Shown here piece by piece: positions 6,262-14,224 of a DNA stretch of 21,130 nucleotides (the stretch's first letter is position 1; every line of letters starts with the position of its first letter). The notes beneath the pieces were generated by a model. It saw nothing but the letters and a program-made list of their open reading frames with translations, did no database searches and was not told the origin of the DNA. Position numbers and translations under genes: made by a program. Source of the stretch: Candidatus Scatomorpha stercoravium (GTDB lineage Bacteria > Bacillota > Clostridia > Oscillospirales > Oscillospiraceae); the NCBI GenBank assembly GCA_018716005.1, contig DVKN01000148.1, forward strand, positions 1 through 21,130, written 5' to 3'.

Positions 6262-7632
6262 TCACTCGCGGACGAGGTCCTCGCCTATCTTGTAGACGTC
6301 GCCGGCGCCGACGGTGAGGATGATGTCGCCGGGGCGGGCGGTGGCGCGCAGGGAGGACTCTATCTCCTCGAAGCTGTCGAGGAAGAGGCTGCCCGGGATG
6401 CGCCGCGCGAGGTCGGCGGAGGATATGCCGCAGGTGTTAGTCTCGCGCGCGGCGTATATCTCCGCGAGGTAGGCGACGTCGGGGCGCTTGAGCTGCTCGA
6501 CGAAGTCCTCGAAGAGGGCGGCGGTGCGGCTGTAGGTGTGGGGCTGGAACACGAGTATGGTGCGCTTGTAGCCCAGGGGCTCGACGGCGTCCAGCAGGGC
6601 CTGGAGCTCGCCGGGATGGTGGGCGTAGTCGTCGTAGACGTCCGCGCCATTATACTTGCCTTTGAATTCGAAGCGCCGCCCCGCGCCGTTGAAGCCGGCG
6701 AGGCCGTACTTGACGGCGTTGGGCCTGACGCCGAGGCAGATGCAGGCCGCCGTCGCGGCGAGGGCATTCTTGACGTTGTGGATGCCGGGCACGTGCAGCG
6801 TGACCGTCGTGAAGAAGCGGCCGTGGACATAGACGTCGAACTCGCTGTTCGCGCCCACGCGGCGGATGTTGCGCGCGTAGACGTCGGCCTTATCCGTGAG
6901 GCCGAAGGTGAAGAGCTCGCGGCCCAGGGGCTCGAGGGCGTCCATGGTGTTGCGGTCGTCGAGGTTCGCGACTATCCTGCCCTCGGGGGGCACCTTCGCC
7001 GCGAAGGCCCGGAAGGACTCCTTCACCTGCTCGAGGCCGGAGAAGTAGTCGAGATGGTCGGCGTCGACGTCGAGTATGACGGCGATCGTGGGGTGGAAGG
7101 CGAGGAAGCTGTCGTGATATTCGCAGCTCTCGAGGATGATGGTGTTCCCCTTCCCCACGCGGTGGCCGGCGTGCAGGAGCGGGAGCGTGCCGCCTATCAT
7201 GACGGTCGGGTCGCGCTCCGCGGCCATGAGGATGTGCGTGCACATGCTCGTGGTGGTCGTCTTGCCGTGGGTGCCGGCTATGCACAGAGCGTTGGCGTAG
7301 TCGCACATGATGGCCCCCCAGGCCTCGGCGCGCTCGAAGACGGGGATGCCCCGCGCGCGGGCCTCGACTATCTCGGGGTTCTCGTCGTGCACGGCGGCCG
7401 TGCGGACTATGAACTGGATGTCGGGCGCGACGTTCATAGCGCTGTGGCCTATCTTGACGTCTATACCGAGCGCGCGCAGATGCTCCGTCTTCTCGCTCTC
7501 GGACATATCCGAGCCGTCTATAACGAGGCCCATGCCCGCGAGGACCTCCGCCAGCGGCGCCATGCTGACGCCGCCCACGCCTATGAGGTGCCCGCGCATA
7601 CCGGGCTTCAAGTATTCCTGAAAATCTGCCAT
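6262..7632 (-). CDS. murC: UDP-N-acetylmuramate--L-alanine ligase
   Basis: Cytoplasmic Mur ligase that adds L-alanine to UDP-MurNAc with ATP, the first peptide step of peptidoglycan precursor synthesis. The 456 residues match the usual MurC length. The N-terminal Rossmann-like UDP-binding domain begins HLIGVGGVSMAPLAE (residues ~15-29). The ATP site is GTHGKTTTT (K124). The central domain contains ESCEYHDSFL and DVDADHLDYF, and the C-terminal domain contains NGAGRRFEFKG and DDYAHHPGEL, the MurC-characteristic HHP motif. The ATG at 7632 follows AGGAG by five bases. It is a single-gene unit with its own promoter and terminator, divergent from the cca operon. Lying beside spoIIE and cca rather than in a dcw cluster fits many Clostridia, where murC is separate. 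Confidence 0.97.
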   Translation of the reverse strand: MADFQEYLKPGMRGHLIGVGGVSMAPLAEVLAGMGLVIDGSDMSESEKTEHLRALGIDVKIGHSAMNVAPDIQFIVRTAAVHDENPEIVEARARGIPVFERAEAWGAIMCDYANALCIAGTHGKTTTTSMCTHILMAAERDPTVMIGGTLPLLHAGHRVGKGNTIILESCEYHDSFLAFHPTIAVILDVDADHLDYFSGLEQVKESFRAFAAKVPPEGRIVANLDDRNTMDALEPLGRELFTFGLTDKADVYARNIRRVGANSEFDVYVHGRFFTTVTLHVPGIHNVKNALAATAACICLGVRPNAVKYGLAGFNGAGRRFEFKGKYNGADVYDDYAHHPGELQALLDAVEPLGYKRTILVFQPHTYSRTAALFEDFVEQLKRPDVAYLAEIYAARETNTCGISSADLARRIPGSLFLDSFEEIESSLRATARPGDIILTVGAGDVYKIGEDLVRE

Positions 7633-7699
7633 AAGAGCTCCTGACCTTTAATTGGGCTGCGCAGGGCCCGCGCGGCGGTTGCGGCGGTAGAAATAACCC

Positions 7700-7729
7700 T
7701 TGCGCTGGATACATCCTTGTGATTATAAT
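7700..7729 (+). promoter_or_regulatory. Promoter of the cca operon
   Basis: -35 TTGCGC at 7700-7705, an 18-base spacer and a perfect -10 TATAAT at 7724-7729 point towards cca. The -10 lies inside the palindrome ATTATAAT, so it overlaps the murC -10 on the other strand. The expected start is around 7736, giving a leader of about 40 bases. Confidence 0.55.
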
Positions 7730-7750
7730 ACATTATGGCGCGTAACACAA
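7722..7750 (-). promoter_or_regulatory. Promoter of murC
   Basis: On the minus strand, -35 TTGTGT (7750-7745), a 17-base spacer and a perfect -10 TATAAT (7727-7722). Six of the eight bases of ATTATAAT serve each strand's -10, so murC and cca promoters are superimposed. Confidence 0.6.
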
Positions 7751-7775
7751 GAATAAAAACGAGGTGGGCCAAAAT

Positions 7776-8915
7776 TTGCCGCCGAAATATGTAATGCACA
7801 TCCTGAATACGCTCGAGGGCGCGGGCTATGAGGCCCGGCTCGTCGGCGGCTGCGTGCGCGACACGCTCATGCGCCGCCGCCCCAGCGACTGGGACGTCGC
7901 CACCGCCGCCAGGCCCGGCGAGGTCGAGCGCCTCTTCCGCCGCACCGTGCCGACCGGCGCGCGCCACGGCACCGTCACAGTATTGTATGGCGGCGGGCAC
8001 TGCGAGGTTACGACCTACCGCACCGAGGGCGCGTATACCGACCGCCGCCGGCCGGACTCCGTGAGCTTCACGACGAGCCTCGAGGCCGACCTGAGCCGGC
8101 GCGACTTCACGATAAACGCCATGGCCATGGACGCCGCCGGGCGCGTCACGGACCCCTTTGGCGGGCGCGCGGACCTCGCCCGAGGGCTTATCCGCTGCGT
8201 CGGCGAGCCGGAGAGGCGCTTCGGCGAGGACGCGCTGCGGCTGCTGCGCTGCCTGCGCTTCGCCTCCCGGCTGGGCTTCGAAATAGACGCCGCCACGCTC
8301 GCCGCGCTGCGCTCCCTCGCGCCGCTGACGGCCTCGCTGAGCGCCGAGCGCGTCGCGGGCGAGGTTTCCGCCATGCTCTCGTCGCCGCGCCCCGACGGGG
8401 CCTATCTGCTCGCGGACTGGGGCCTCCTCTCCGGCAGGGCAGCCCCCGGCTCCGGGCCTCCGGCGAGGGCGCTCGCGCCGCTGCCGCACTATGCGCGCCT
8501 CGCGCATTACTGCGCGTCGCTGGAGGAGCGTGGAAGTATTATGTCTACCCGTGGCTTCCTCACGGCGCTCCGCTTCCCCGCCCGCAGCATCAAAACCGCC
8601 TCCGCCGCGGCGGAGATAATCCTGGGCCAAAAGCGGGACTATAAGCGCCTGCTGCGCGACTACGGCGAGGACGCCGTCCTCGCCGCCCTGCCGAAAAGCC
8701 GCGCCCTCCGCGCGGTCCTCGCCTGCGGCGAGTGTTGGAGCGTGAAGGGCCTGGCCGTCGGCGGGGCTGAGCTCGCCGCGCTCGGCCTGCGCGGCCGCGA
8801 GATAGGCGAGGCGCTCGACGCGCTGCTCGAGCACGTCATAGACCACCCGTCGGACAACCGGCACGATATATTATGTCAACTTATAAAGGAGAGATACGGC
8901 AATGACCGAGCTTGA
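7776..8915 (+). CDS. cca: CCA tRNA nucleotidyltransferase / poly(A) polymerase family protein
   Basis: Class II nucleotidyltransferase that would add or repair the 3' CCA of tRNAs, or add A tails; the two activities cannot be told apart by eye. About 379 residues. The head domain shows LVGGCVRDTL (residues 22-31), the metal-binding pair D38/D40 in SDWDVAT, and RRDFTINAMAMD (108-119). An arginine-rich neck follows (RRFGEDALRLLRCLRFASRLGFEID). The start is uncertain: the TTG at 7776 has GAGGTGG eight bases upstream, whereas the in-frame GTG at 7764 lies inside that ribosome site and has none of its own; an ATG at 7794 is also possible. First gene of a four-gene operon, overlapping the next gene by 14 bases. 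All four tRNAs in this window encode CCA, so repair is the likelier duty. Confidence 0.93.
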   Translation: MPPKYVMHILNTLEGAGYEARLVGGCVRDTLMRRRPSDWDVATAARPGEVERLFRRTVPTGARHGTVTVLYGGGHCEVTTYRTEGAYTDRRRPDSVSFTTSLEADLSRRDFTINAMAMDAAGRVTDPFGGRADLARGLIRCVGEPERRFGEDALRLLRCLRFASRLGFEIDAATLAALRSLAPLTASLSAERVAGEVSAMLSSPRPDGAYLLADWGLLSGRAAPGSGPPARALAPLPHYARLAHYCASLEERGSIMSTRGFLTALRFPARSIKTASAAAEIILGQKRDYKRLLRDYGEDAVLAALPKSRALRAVLACGECWSVKGLAVGGAELAALGLRGREIGEALDALLEHVIDHPSDNRHDILCQLIKERYGNDRA

Positions 8916-9453
8916 AAAGCTGCGCGAGGAATGCCTCGGCTGCGAGCGCTGCGAACTCTGCCGCACGCGCACCAACGTCGTCTTCGGCGTGGGGCCGGAG
9001 ACGGCGCGGATAATGTTCATAGGCGAGGGCCCCGGCGAGAACGAGGATTTGCAGGGCGTGCCCTTCGTGGGCCGGGGCGGGAAGCTGCTCGACGATATGC
9101 TCGAGCTCATAAACCTCGACCGCACCAAGGTGTACATCGCGAACATGGTGAAGTGCCGCCCGCCGAAGAACCGCGACCCCCTGCCCACGGAGCAGGCCGC
9201 CTGCGAGCACTGGCTGAGCCGCCAGATAGAGCTCATCAACCCGCGCATCATCGTCTGCCTCGGCAGGATAGCCGCCATGCGCTTCATAAAGCCGGACTTC
9301 AAGATTACCCGCGAGCACGGCCAGTGGTTTGAGAAGGACGGCCGCCGCGTCATGGCGCTCTACCACCCCGCGGCGCTGCTGCGCGACCCGAGGAAGCGCC
9401 CGGAGACCTTCGACGACCTCAAGCGCATACAGGCCGCCGCGGCCAAGCTGTGA
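8902..9453 (+). CDS. Type-4 uracil-DNA glycosylase (4Fe-4S)
   Basis: Base-excision repair enzyme that removes uracil from DNA. The 183-residue length is typical of family 4. Iron-sulfur ligands fit the family spacing: the CxxC cluster region CLGCERCELC (residues 11-20), then C85 in MVKCRPP and C101 in QAACEHW. Active-site motif 1 is GEGPGENED (41-49), with VPFVGRGGKLLD after it and the C-terminal motif YHPAALLRD near residue 157. The ATG at 8902 is preceded by AAAGGAG. It overlaps the end of cca by 14 bases, so it is co-transcribed and probably translationally coupled. The DUF2156 gene starts seven bases after its stop. Confidence 0.95.
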   Translation: MTELEKLREECLGCERCELCRTRTNVVFGVGPETARIMFIGEGPGENEDLQGVPFVGRGGKLLDDMLELINLDRTKVYIANMVKCRPPKNRDPLPTEQAACEHWLSRQIELINPRIIVCLGRIAAMRFIKPDFKITREHGQWFEKDGRRVMALYHPAALLRDPRKRPETFDDLKRIQAAAAKL

Positions 9454-9460
9454 GGCGCGT

Positions 9461-10357
9461 ATGGTACAGTTCCGGCGCGTCACTATCGGCGACAAGCCGC
9501 TCGTAGACGGCTTTGTGCGGGCGGAGGACTCCCGCAGCGCCGACTTCAACTTCGGCAACATCTACCTCTGGGACACGGCCTACCGCCAGTTCCTCGCCCC
9601 CTGCGGCGGGCGGCTGCTCACCCAGCTCAAATATGAGGACAAGCCCTTCTTCGCCTTCCCAATAGGCTCGGGCGACATCCGCCCGGCGATTGACGCGATG
9701 GCGGAGCACGCCGCGCTCGAGGGCTGGCCGCTGCGCGTGCGCGGCATAACCGACGGGCACCGCGAGCTCATGGAGGCCGCGTATCCCGGGAAATTCGCCT
9801 TCACGGAGGACCGCGGCTGCTTCGACTACATCTACGAGGCGGAAAAGCTCTCCACCTTCGCCGGGAAGAAGCTGCACGGCAAGCGCAACTTCTGCAACCG
9901 CTTTGAGCGCGAGCACAGCTGGGAGTTCCGTCCCCTGACGCCGGAGCTCTTCCCCCAGTGCATGGAGATGCTCGGCGCGTGGCAGCGGGAGTTCGACGTC
10001 CCGCCCCCCGGCCTCGAAGAGGAGCACGGGGCGATAATCCGCGCCTTCATGCGCTATGACGCGCTCGGGCTCGAGGGCGGCGCGCTCTTCGCCGAGGGGC
10101 GCTGCATAGGCTTCACGATGGGCGAGCGGATAAGCTCCGACACCTTCGACGTCCACTTCGAGAAGGCCTTCGCCTCCATACCCGGCGCGTATCCGATGGT
10201 CTGCCGCGAGTTCGCGCGCCAGGTGCTCGCGCGGCACCCGGGCGTCGTCTATCTCAACCGCGAGGACGACATGGGCCAGGAGAACCTGCGCGAGGCGAAG
10301 CTCGAGATGCGCCCCGCCTTCCTCCTGCGGAAGTTCACGGCGGAGGTGCGCGCATGA
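9461..10357 (+). CDS. DUF2156 (phosphatidylglycerol lysyltransferase C-terminal-like) protein
   Basis: The 298-residue protein resembles the DUF2156/LPG_synthase_C family, which has two GNAT-like folds and is related to the catalytic domain of MprF and to aminoacyl transferases. Features seen are an N-terminal FNFGNIYLWD segment, central GKKLHGKRNFCNRFE, and C-terminal YLNREDDMGQENLREAKL, all typical of short cytoplasmic family members. There is no membrane domain, so it is not a full MprF lysyl-phosphatidylglycerol synthase, and its acceptor is unknown. The ATG at 9461 was chosen because GAGG lies five bases upstream and translation from it gives MVQFRRVTIGDKPLV; the open frame extends further upstream only through the glycosylase gene. 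Its TGA overlaps the ATG of the next gene (ATGA). Confidence 0.85.
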   Translation: MVQFRRVTIGDKPLVDGFVRAEDSRSADFNFGNIYLWDTAYRQFLAPCGGRLLTQLKYEDKPFFAFPIGSGDIRPAIDAMAEHAALEGWPLRVRGITDGHRELMEAAYPGKFAFTEDRGCFDYIYEAEKLSTFAGKKLHGKRNFCNRFEREHSWEFRPLTPELFPQCMEMLGAWQREFDVPPPGLEEEHGAIIRAFMRYDALGLEGGALFAEGRCIGFTMGERISSDTFDVHFEKAFASIPGAYPMVCREFARQVLARHPGVVYLNREDDMGQENLREAKLEMRPAFLLRKFTAEVRA

Positions 10358-10908
10358 CAGGCTATGAGCTTCGCCCGGCGCGCGAATCCGACGCGGAGGG
10401 CATATGCGCGCTCTGGGGCGGGGTGTTCGGCGACGGCGAGGGCTTCGTGCGCGAGTTCCTGCGCGTGTTCGGCCCGGACTGCGGCCTCGTCGCCGCGCGC
10501 GGCGGCTCGATTGCCGCGATGGGCTTCTGCCCCCTCGGACCCGAGGCGGCGGGATACGCCTGCGGCTACATCTACGCCATGGCGACGCATCCGGAGCACC
10601 GCGGGCGCGGCCTCGCGGGGGAGATCGCCCTCGGCCTGCGAGCCGCGGCCTTTGAGCGCGGCGCGGACATTGTCGCGACGCTCCCGGCCAGCCGGAGCCT
10701 CGAGGGCTGGTACGCCGGCCGGCTCGATATGCGCCCCGTCTTCCGCAAGGGCGGCGAGGGCGTCGTATTCCCCCGGCGCTGGCTGGATTTCGCCGCCTTC
10801 TGCGGCGGGCACGACCCCGACACGCCGGATACGCTCCTCGCCGCGGCGAGGCCCGGCGTCAATCTGGACGCCGTAACCGGCCTCGGCTGGGAGTGCGCCT
10901 TCGACTGA
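10354..10908 (+). CDS. GNAT family N-acetyltransferase
   Basis: The 184-residue protein has one GNAT fold. It opens YELRPARESDAEGICALW, and acetyl-CoA-binding motif A appears as YIYAMATHPEHRGRGLAG (the H-R-G-R-G-L-A loop). The family transfers acetyl from acetyl-CoA to amines on small molecules or proteins; the acceptor here cannot be predicted. A C-terminal tail of about 50 residues (FPRRWLDFAAF onward) lies beyond the core fold. The start codon overlaps the DUF2156 stop in ATGA, making the pair tightly coupled. It is the last gene of the cca operon, with a strong terminator right at its stop codon. Confidence 0.88.
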   Translation: MTGYELRPARESDAEGICALWGGVFGDGEGFVREFLRVFGPDCGLVAARGGSIAAMGFCPLGPEAAGYACGYIYAMATHPEHRGRGLAGEIALGLRAAAFERGADIVATLPASRSLEGWYAGRLDMRPVFRKGGEGVVFPRRWLDFAAFCGGHDPDTPDTLLAAARPGVNLDAVTGLGWECAFD

Positions 10909-10940
10909 AAAAACTGCCGCCTCAGGGCGGCAGTTTTTTT
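10908..10940 (+). terminator. Strong terminator of the cca-GNAT operon
   Basis: CTGCCGCC (10914-10921) and GGCGGCAG (10926-10933) form an 8-bp stem around four bases, extended by A-T pairs and flanked by A6 on the left and T7 on the right. It could work in both directions. It starts at the last base of the GNAT stop codon. Confidence 0.92.
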
Positions 10941-10969
10941 GACCTTTCCCCCTTCCCGGGCGTTATATA
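10939..10969 (+). promoter_or_regulatory. Possible promoter of the sigma factor gene
   Basis: TTGACC (10939-10944) begins in the terminator T-run, and TATATA (10964-10969) lies 19 bases downstream; an 18-base spacing to TTATAT also fits. The predicted start falls almost on the ribosome site, giving a very short leader. Spacing and match are imperfect, so this is weak. Confidence 0.3.
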
Positions 10970-10986
10970 TACGAGGAGGTGACAGG

Positions 10987-11466
10987 ATGTACAGGGATTC
11001 CCGCCGGGCGAAGGCGGCGGAGCTTGTGGAGAAATACGGCTCCGCGCTCTTTCGCCTCTGCCTCGTCATGCTGCGGAACGCCGCCGACGCCGAGGACGCC
11101 GTGCAGGAGGCGCTGCTGTGCTACATAGAGCGCGCGCCGGAATTCGAGAGCGCCGGGGCCGAGCGCGCCTGGCTCTTCACCGTCGACTCCAACCGCTGCC
11201 GCGACGCCCTGCGCGCGGCCCGGAGGCATCCTCAGCTCACGCTCGACGAGCTCGCCGGGCTGGGCGCGGATGAATCCGGGCTGGGCCTTCTGGACGCGCT
11301 CATGCGCCTGCCGGAAAAGTACCGCCTCGCGCTCACGCTGCACTACGTTGAGGGCTATTCCACCGGCGAGATAGCGTCCATGACCGGGCGCACGCCCTCC
11401 TGCGTCAAAATGCGGCTCAAAAAGGGCCGCGAGCTGCTGGGAAAGGAGATTTTCGATGGAGAATAA
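10987..11466 (+). CDS. RNA polymerase sigma factor, sigma-70/ECF type
   Basis: The 159-residue protein has only sigma regions 2 and 4. Region 2 is at residues ~10-75 (YGSALFRLCLVMLRNAADAE, then DAVQEALLCYIERAP and AWLFTVDSNRCRD). Region 4 is at ~105-155 (LPEKYRLALTLHYVEGYS, TGEIASMTGRTPSCVKMRL helix-turn-helix, KKGRELL). ECF factors direct RNA polymerase to a small regulon in response to envelope or other stress. The start was set at ATG 10987, preceded by GAGGAGGTG, an excellent ribosome site; an upstream in-frame ATG at 10939 lies in the terminator. It overlaps the next gene by 11 bases, and that gene encodes a single-span membrane protein, the usual sigma/anti-sigma pairing. Confidence 0.93.
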   Translation: MYRDSRRAKAAELVEKYGSALFRLCLVMLRNAADAEDAVQEALLCYIERAPEFESAGAERAWLFTVDSNRCRDALRAARRHPQLTLDELAGLGADESGLGLLDALMRLPEKYRLALTLHYVEGYSTGEIASMTGRTPSCVKMRLKKGRELLGKEIFDGE

Positions 11467-12400
11467 GCTCAAGCGCGCCGTGGAGGGCATAGAGCTGCCC
11501 GAAGCCGCCGCGGCGAGGATAAGGGCCGGGCTCTCGTCCGCTCCCGCCGGGAAGCCGCGCCGCCGCCTCCGCGGCAGGGCGGTAATCATCGCCGCCGTCG
11601 CCGCTGCGCTGCTCATAATCGGCGCGGGCGCGGCGTATGCGCAGGTTTTCCGCAACAGCGAGATTGTCGGCGGCGTGGAGGACATACCAGAGCCTACGTT
11701 CAAGAACAGCGGGATTTTGGAGGATTCCGGCCCGGAGATCGCCGTCTCGTACACAAGGCCGAACGCGGACTTCGGCGCGCCACGGACGCTTGACGAGGGC
11801 GCGGAGTCTATACGGAAGCTGTACGCGAGCTTTGGGACGGACGAGCGGCTCGGCGGCCGTGTACTCAGCGAGCCCTGGACCGGAAGCCGCGTCCTGCGCG
11901 GCAGTGGGGATGTCCTCGAGCGCGAGGTATATAACGCCTCTGGCTATGTCGAGCGCGACCTCCTCCCTGCCCGAATTGAGCTCGTCGCGGACGAGATCGC
12001 CCCATTTGTCGTTATAGACTTCTCCGAGCTCGGCCGCCTGGCTGAGATCGCGCCGGAATCGGGCCTCATAAGCATAATAACCGACTCGGACGGCGCGCTC
12101 TATAACAGGAGCCTCACCGCGTACTACAGCGCCGGAGATGACGGCGCGTGGTTCATGCTGGACGTCGACCGCCTTGACCAGCACGAGTGGAGCGGCAGCA
12201 GCTATATCTTCGAGGGCGACTGGGACAAGGCATACGTGTACAAGAACGCGAACGGCCTGGAGTTCGTCATAACCGCGCTGGACAGCCGCGTGGACGCCGA
12301 GTGCACGGCGGCGCACACGAGTATAATGATAACGTCATATTTTATGTCAACCGCAGACCTCGAGGCCGTGCTTGACTGCATAAGCCTGCCGGAGGGATAA
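11456..12400 (+). CDS. Single-pass membrane protein, probable anti-sigma factor
   Basis: The 314-residue protein has a basic cytoplasmic N-terminus of about 42 residues (LKRAVEGIELPEAAAARIR helix, then PRRRLRGR), one membrane span at ~43-63 (AVIIAAVAAALLIIGAGA), and an extracytoplasmic domain of about 250 acidic residues. Its start lies inside the end of the sigma gene (11-base overlap), so the two are co-produced. This arrangement strongly suggests an anti-sigma factor, but the zinc anti-sigma motif HxxxCxxC is absent. The C-terminal part, ending MSTADLEAVLDCISLPEG, faintly resembles the DUF4367/DUF4179 proteins often found beside such sigma factors in Clostridia. Function as anti-sigma is inference. 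A stem-loop follows the gene. Confidence 0.75.
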   Translation: MENKLKRAVEGIELPEAAAARIRAGLSSAPAGKPRRRLRGRAVIIAAVAAALLIIGAGAAYAQVFRNSEIVGGVEDIPEPTFKNSGILEDSGPEIAVSYTRPNADFGAPRTLDEGAESIRKLYASFGTDERLGGRVLSEPWTGSRVLRGSGDVLEREVYNASGYVERDLLPARIELVADEIAPFVVIDFSELGRLAEIAPESGLISIITDSDGALYNRSLTAYYSAGDDGAWFMLDVDRLDQHEWSGSSYIFEGDWDKAYVYKNANGLEFVITALDSRVDAECTAAHTSIMITSYFMSTADLEAVLDCISLPEG

Positions 12401-12437
12401 GCGCACGGCGCGGCCTGAGACCGCAGAAAATATGAGA

Positions 12438-12462
12438 GCGCCCGTCCGTTATGGACGGGCGC
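12438..12462. terminator. Bidirectional stem-loop terminator between convergent genes
   Basis: GCGCCCGTCC (12438-12447) pairs perfectly with GGACGGGCGC (12453-12462) around GTTAT. It lies between the anti-sigma-like gene (plus) and the ABC exporter (minus). Only short T-rich stretches follow on either strand (TTAT on plus, ATATTTT on minus). Confidence 0.75.
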
Positions 12463-12484
12463 TTATCTGCGTCATTCCCTGAGT

Positions 12485-14224
12485 TTACGCGAACTGGCTC
12501 ATATAGAGCGCGGCGTATTTGCCGCTCCGGGCGAGCAGCTCCTCGTGCGTGCCCTGCTCTAGGATGTCGCCGTTTTCCATATAGAGTATCATGTCCGCGT
12601 CGCGTATCGTGCTCAGGCGGTGCGCTATGACGAAGCTGGTGCGGCCGCGCATGAGGCGGTTCATCGCGTTTTGTATGAGCTGCTCGGTGTGCGTGTCGAC
12701 GTTGCTCGTGGCCTCGTCGAGTATCATTATCTCGGGGTCCGAGGCCATGGCCCGGGCGATGGTCAGGAGCTGGCGCTGGCCCTGGGAGACGTTCTCCGCG
12801 CCCGCGTCGAGGACAAAATCGTAGCCGCCGGGCAGCGTGCGGATGAAGCCGTCGACGCTGGCGTTTTTCGCGGCGGACTTTATCTTATCCCCGCTCATGC
12901 CGTCCTCCGCGTAGCCGATGTTCTCGCGCACCGTGCCCTCGAAGAGCCAGGCGTCCTGCAGCACCATGCCGAAGCGGTCGCGCAGCTCATGGCGCGTCAT
13001 GGAGCGCGTATCGACGCCGTCGACATAGATTGCGCCGGAGTCCACGTCGTAGAAGCGCATGAGCAGGTTTATGAGCGTCGTCTTGCCCGCGCCGGTGGGG
13101 CCGACGACGGCGACCTTCTGACCCGGCTTGACGGTGAAATTGACGTCGCGCATGAGCTGCCGCTCCGGCGTGTAGCCGAAGGCGACGTGCCGGAATTCGA
13201 CCGCGCCGTCGCGCCTTTCGGGCACGGAGCCCGGCTCGGGGTCGGGCGTCTCCTCCTCTGCGTCCAGGAGGGCGAAAATCCGCCCGGCGGCGGCGCCGGC
13301 CGCGCCGAAGCTGCCGGCCATCCCGGCGATGCTGGTGAAGGGCTGGGAAAACTGCTTCGTATATTGCAGCATGGCCTGCACGTCGCCTATGAGCATCCCG
13401 CCGCGCAGCACGGAGAGGCAGCCGAGCACGGCGCTGAGCGCGTAGCCGAGGTTATTGACGAGGTCCGTTATGGGCCCGACCTTGCCGGAGGCGGTCTCGG
13501 CCTTCTCGGCGGTCACGCGCAGGGCGGAGTTTATCTCCTCGAACTGTTCGCGGGCGCGGCCGGTGTAGTTGAAGACGCTCACGAGCTCCTGGCCGTTGTA
13601 GAACTCCTCGATGCAGCCGTTGAGCCTGCCTATGAGCTCCTGCTGCTCGGCGTAGCGCTTCGCGCCGGAGCGCATCACGCCCATGCTCGCGAGCAGGCTC
13701 ACCGGCACCATGGCTATGGCAATCAGGGCGAGCGAGGGGCTGAGCGCGAGCATCATGACGAGGATGCCTATCGCGGTCACGGCCTCGGTGACTATGGCGG
13801 TGAGGTTCTGGCTGAGGGCGCTGTTCACCGTGTCCACGTCGTTCGTTATGGTGCTGAGTATCTCGCCGTGGGTGTGCGTATCGTAATAACTGAGCTTCAG
13901 CGAGTGCATCTTGGCGTCTATGTCCGAGCGCAGGGACTGCATGACGCGCGCGGTGAGCTTCGTCATGCCAATGTTTTGCAGCAGCGTGAAGAGCTGCGAG
14001 ACGAGGTAGAGCGCGACGAGGGCTATGAGCAGGAAGATTATGGCCTCCCAGTCGAATTCCCCGCCGGCGACGCCCGCGTAGAGCTCGGAGGTTATCCCGC
14101 CCGTGACGGCGGGCGCGAGCACGGTGAACACCGTCGCGAGCACGGCGGCGAGCATGACGAGCACGAGCCTCAGCTTATGGCGGCCCAGGTATTTAAAGAG
14201 GCGCTTAAAGGCCTTTAAGTTCAT
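12485..14224 (-). CDS. ABC exporter half-transporter, catalytic-site Walker B partner
   Basis: The 579-residue fused permease-ATPase belongs to the multidrug/lipid exporter type. Six membrane helices occupy residues ~15-310, and the ATPase domain ~340-579. Walker A is GPTGAGKTT (~375), the signature reads NVSQGQRQ (~478), Walker B is IMILDEATSNVD (~500) with the catalytic glutamate intact, and the switch histidine is present in SFVIAHRLST (~534). The ATG at 14224 follows AGGAGG by six bases. It overlaps the partner gene by 20 bases, so the two subunits are made together. In heterodimeric exporters such as BmrCD one subunit carries an intact Walker B glutamate and the other does not; this one carries it. 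Substrate unknown; a drug exporter is plausible given the TetR neighbour. Confidence 0.95.
   Translation of the reverse strand: MNLKAFKRLFKYLGRHKLRLVLVMLAAVLATVFTVLAPAVTGGITSELYAGVAGGEFDWEAIIFLLIALVALYLVSQLFTLLQNIGMTKLTARVMQSLRSDIDAKMHSLKLSYYDTHTHGEILSTITNDVDTVNSALSQNLTAIVTEAVTAIGILVMMLALSPSLALIAIAMVPVSLLASMGVMRSGAKRYAEQQELIGRLNGCIEEFYNGQELVSVFNYTGRAREQFEEINSALRVTAEKAETASGKVGPITDLVNNLGYALSAVLGCLSVLRGGMLIGDVQAMLQYTKQFSQPFTSIAGMAGSFGAAGAAAGRIFALLDAEEETPDPEPGSVPERRDGAVEFRHVAFGYTPERQLMRDVNFTVKPGQKVAVVGPTGAGKTTLINLLMRFYDVDSGAIYVDGVDTRSMTRHELRDRFGMVLQDAWLFEGTVRENIGYAEDGMSGDKIKSAAKNASVDGFIRTLPGGYDFVLDAGAENVSQGQRQLLTIARAMASDPEIMILDEATSNVDTHTEQLIQNAMNRLMRGRTSFVIAHRLSTIRDADMILYMENGDILEQGTHEELLARSGKYAALYMSQFA

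Noticed and set aside
7608..8864. 418-codon minus-strand frame opposite cca
   Set aside because: No recognisable motif; it is a shadow of the cca nucleotidyltransferase gene and crosses into the murC start region.
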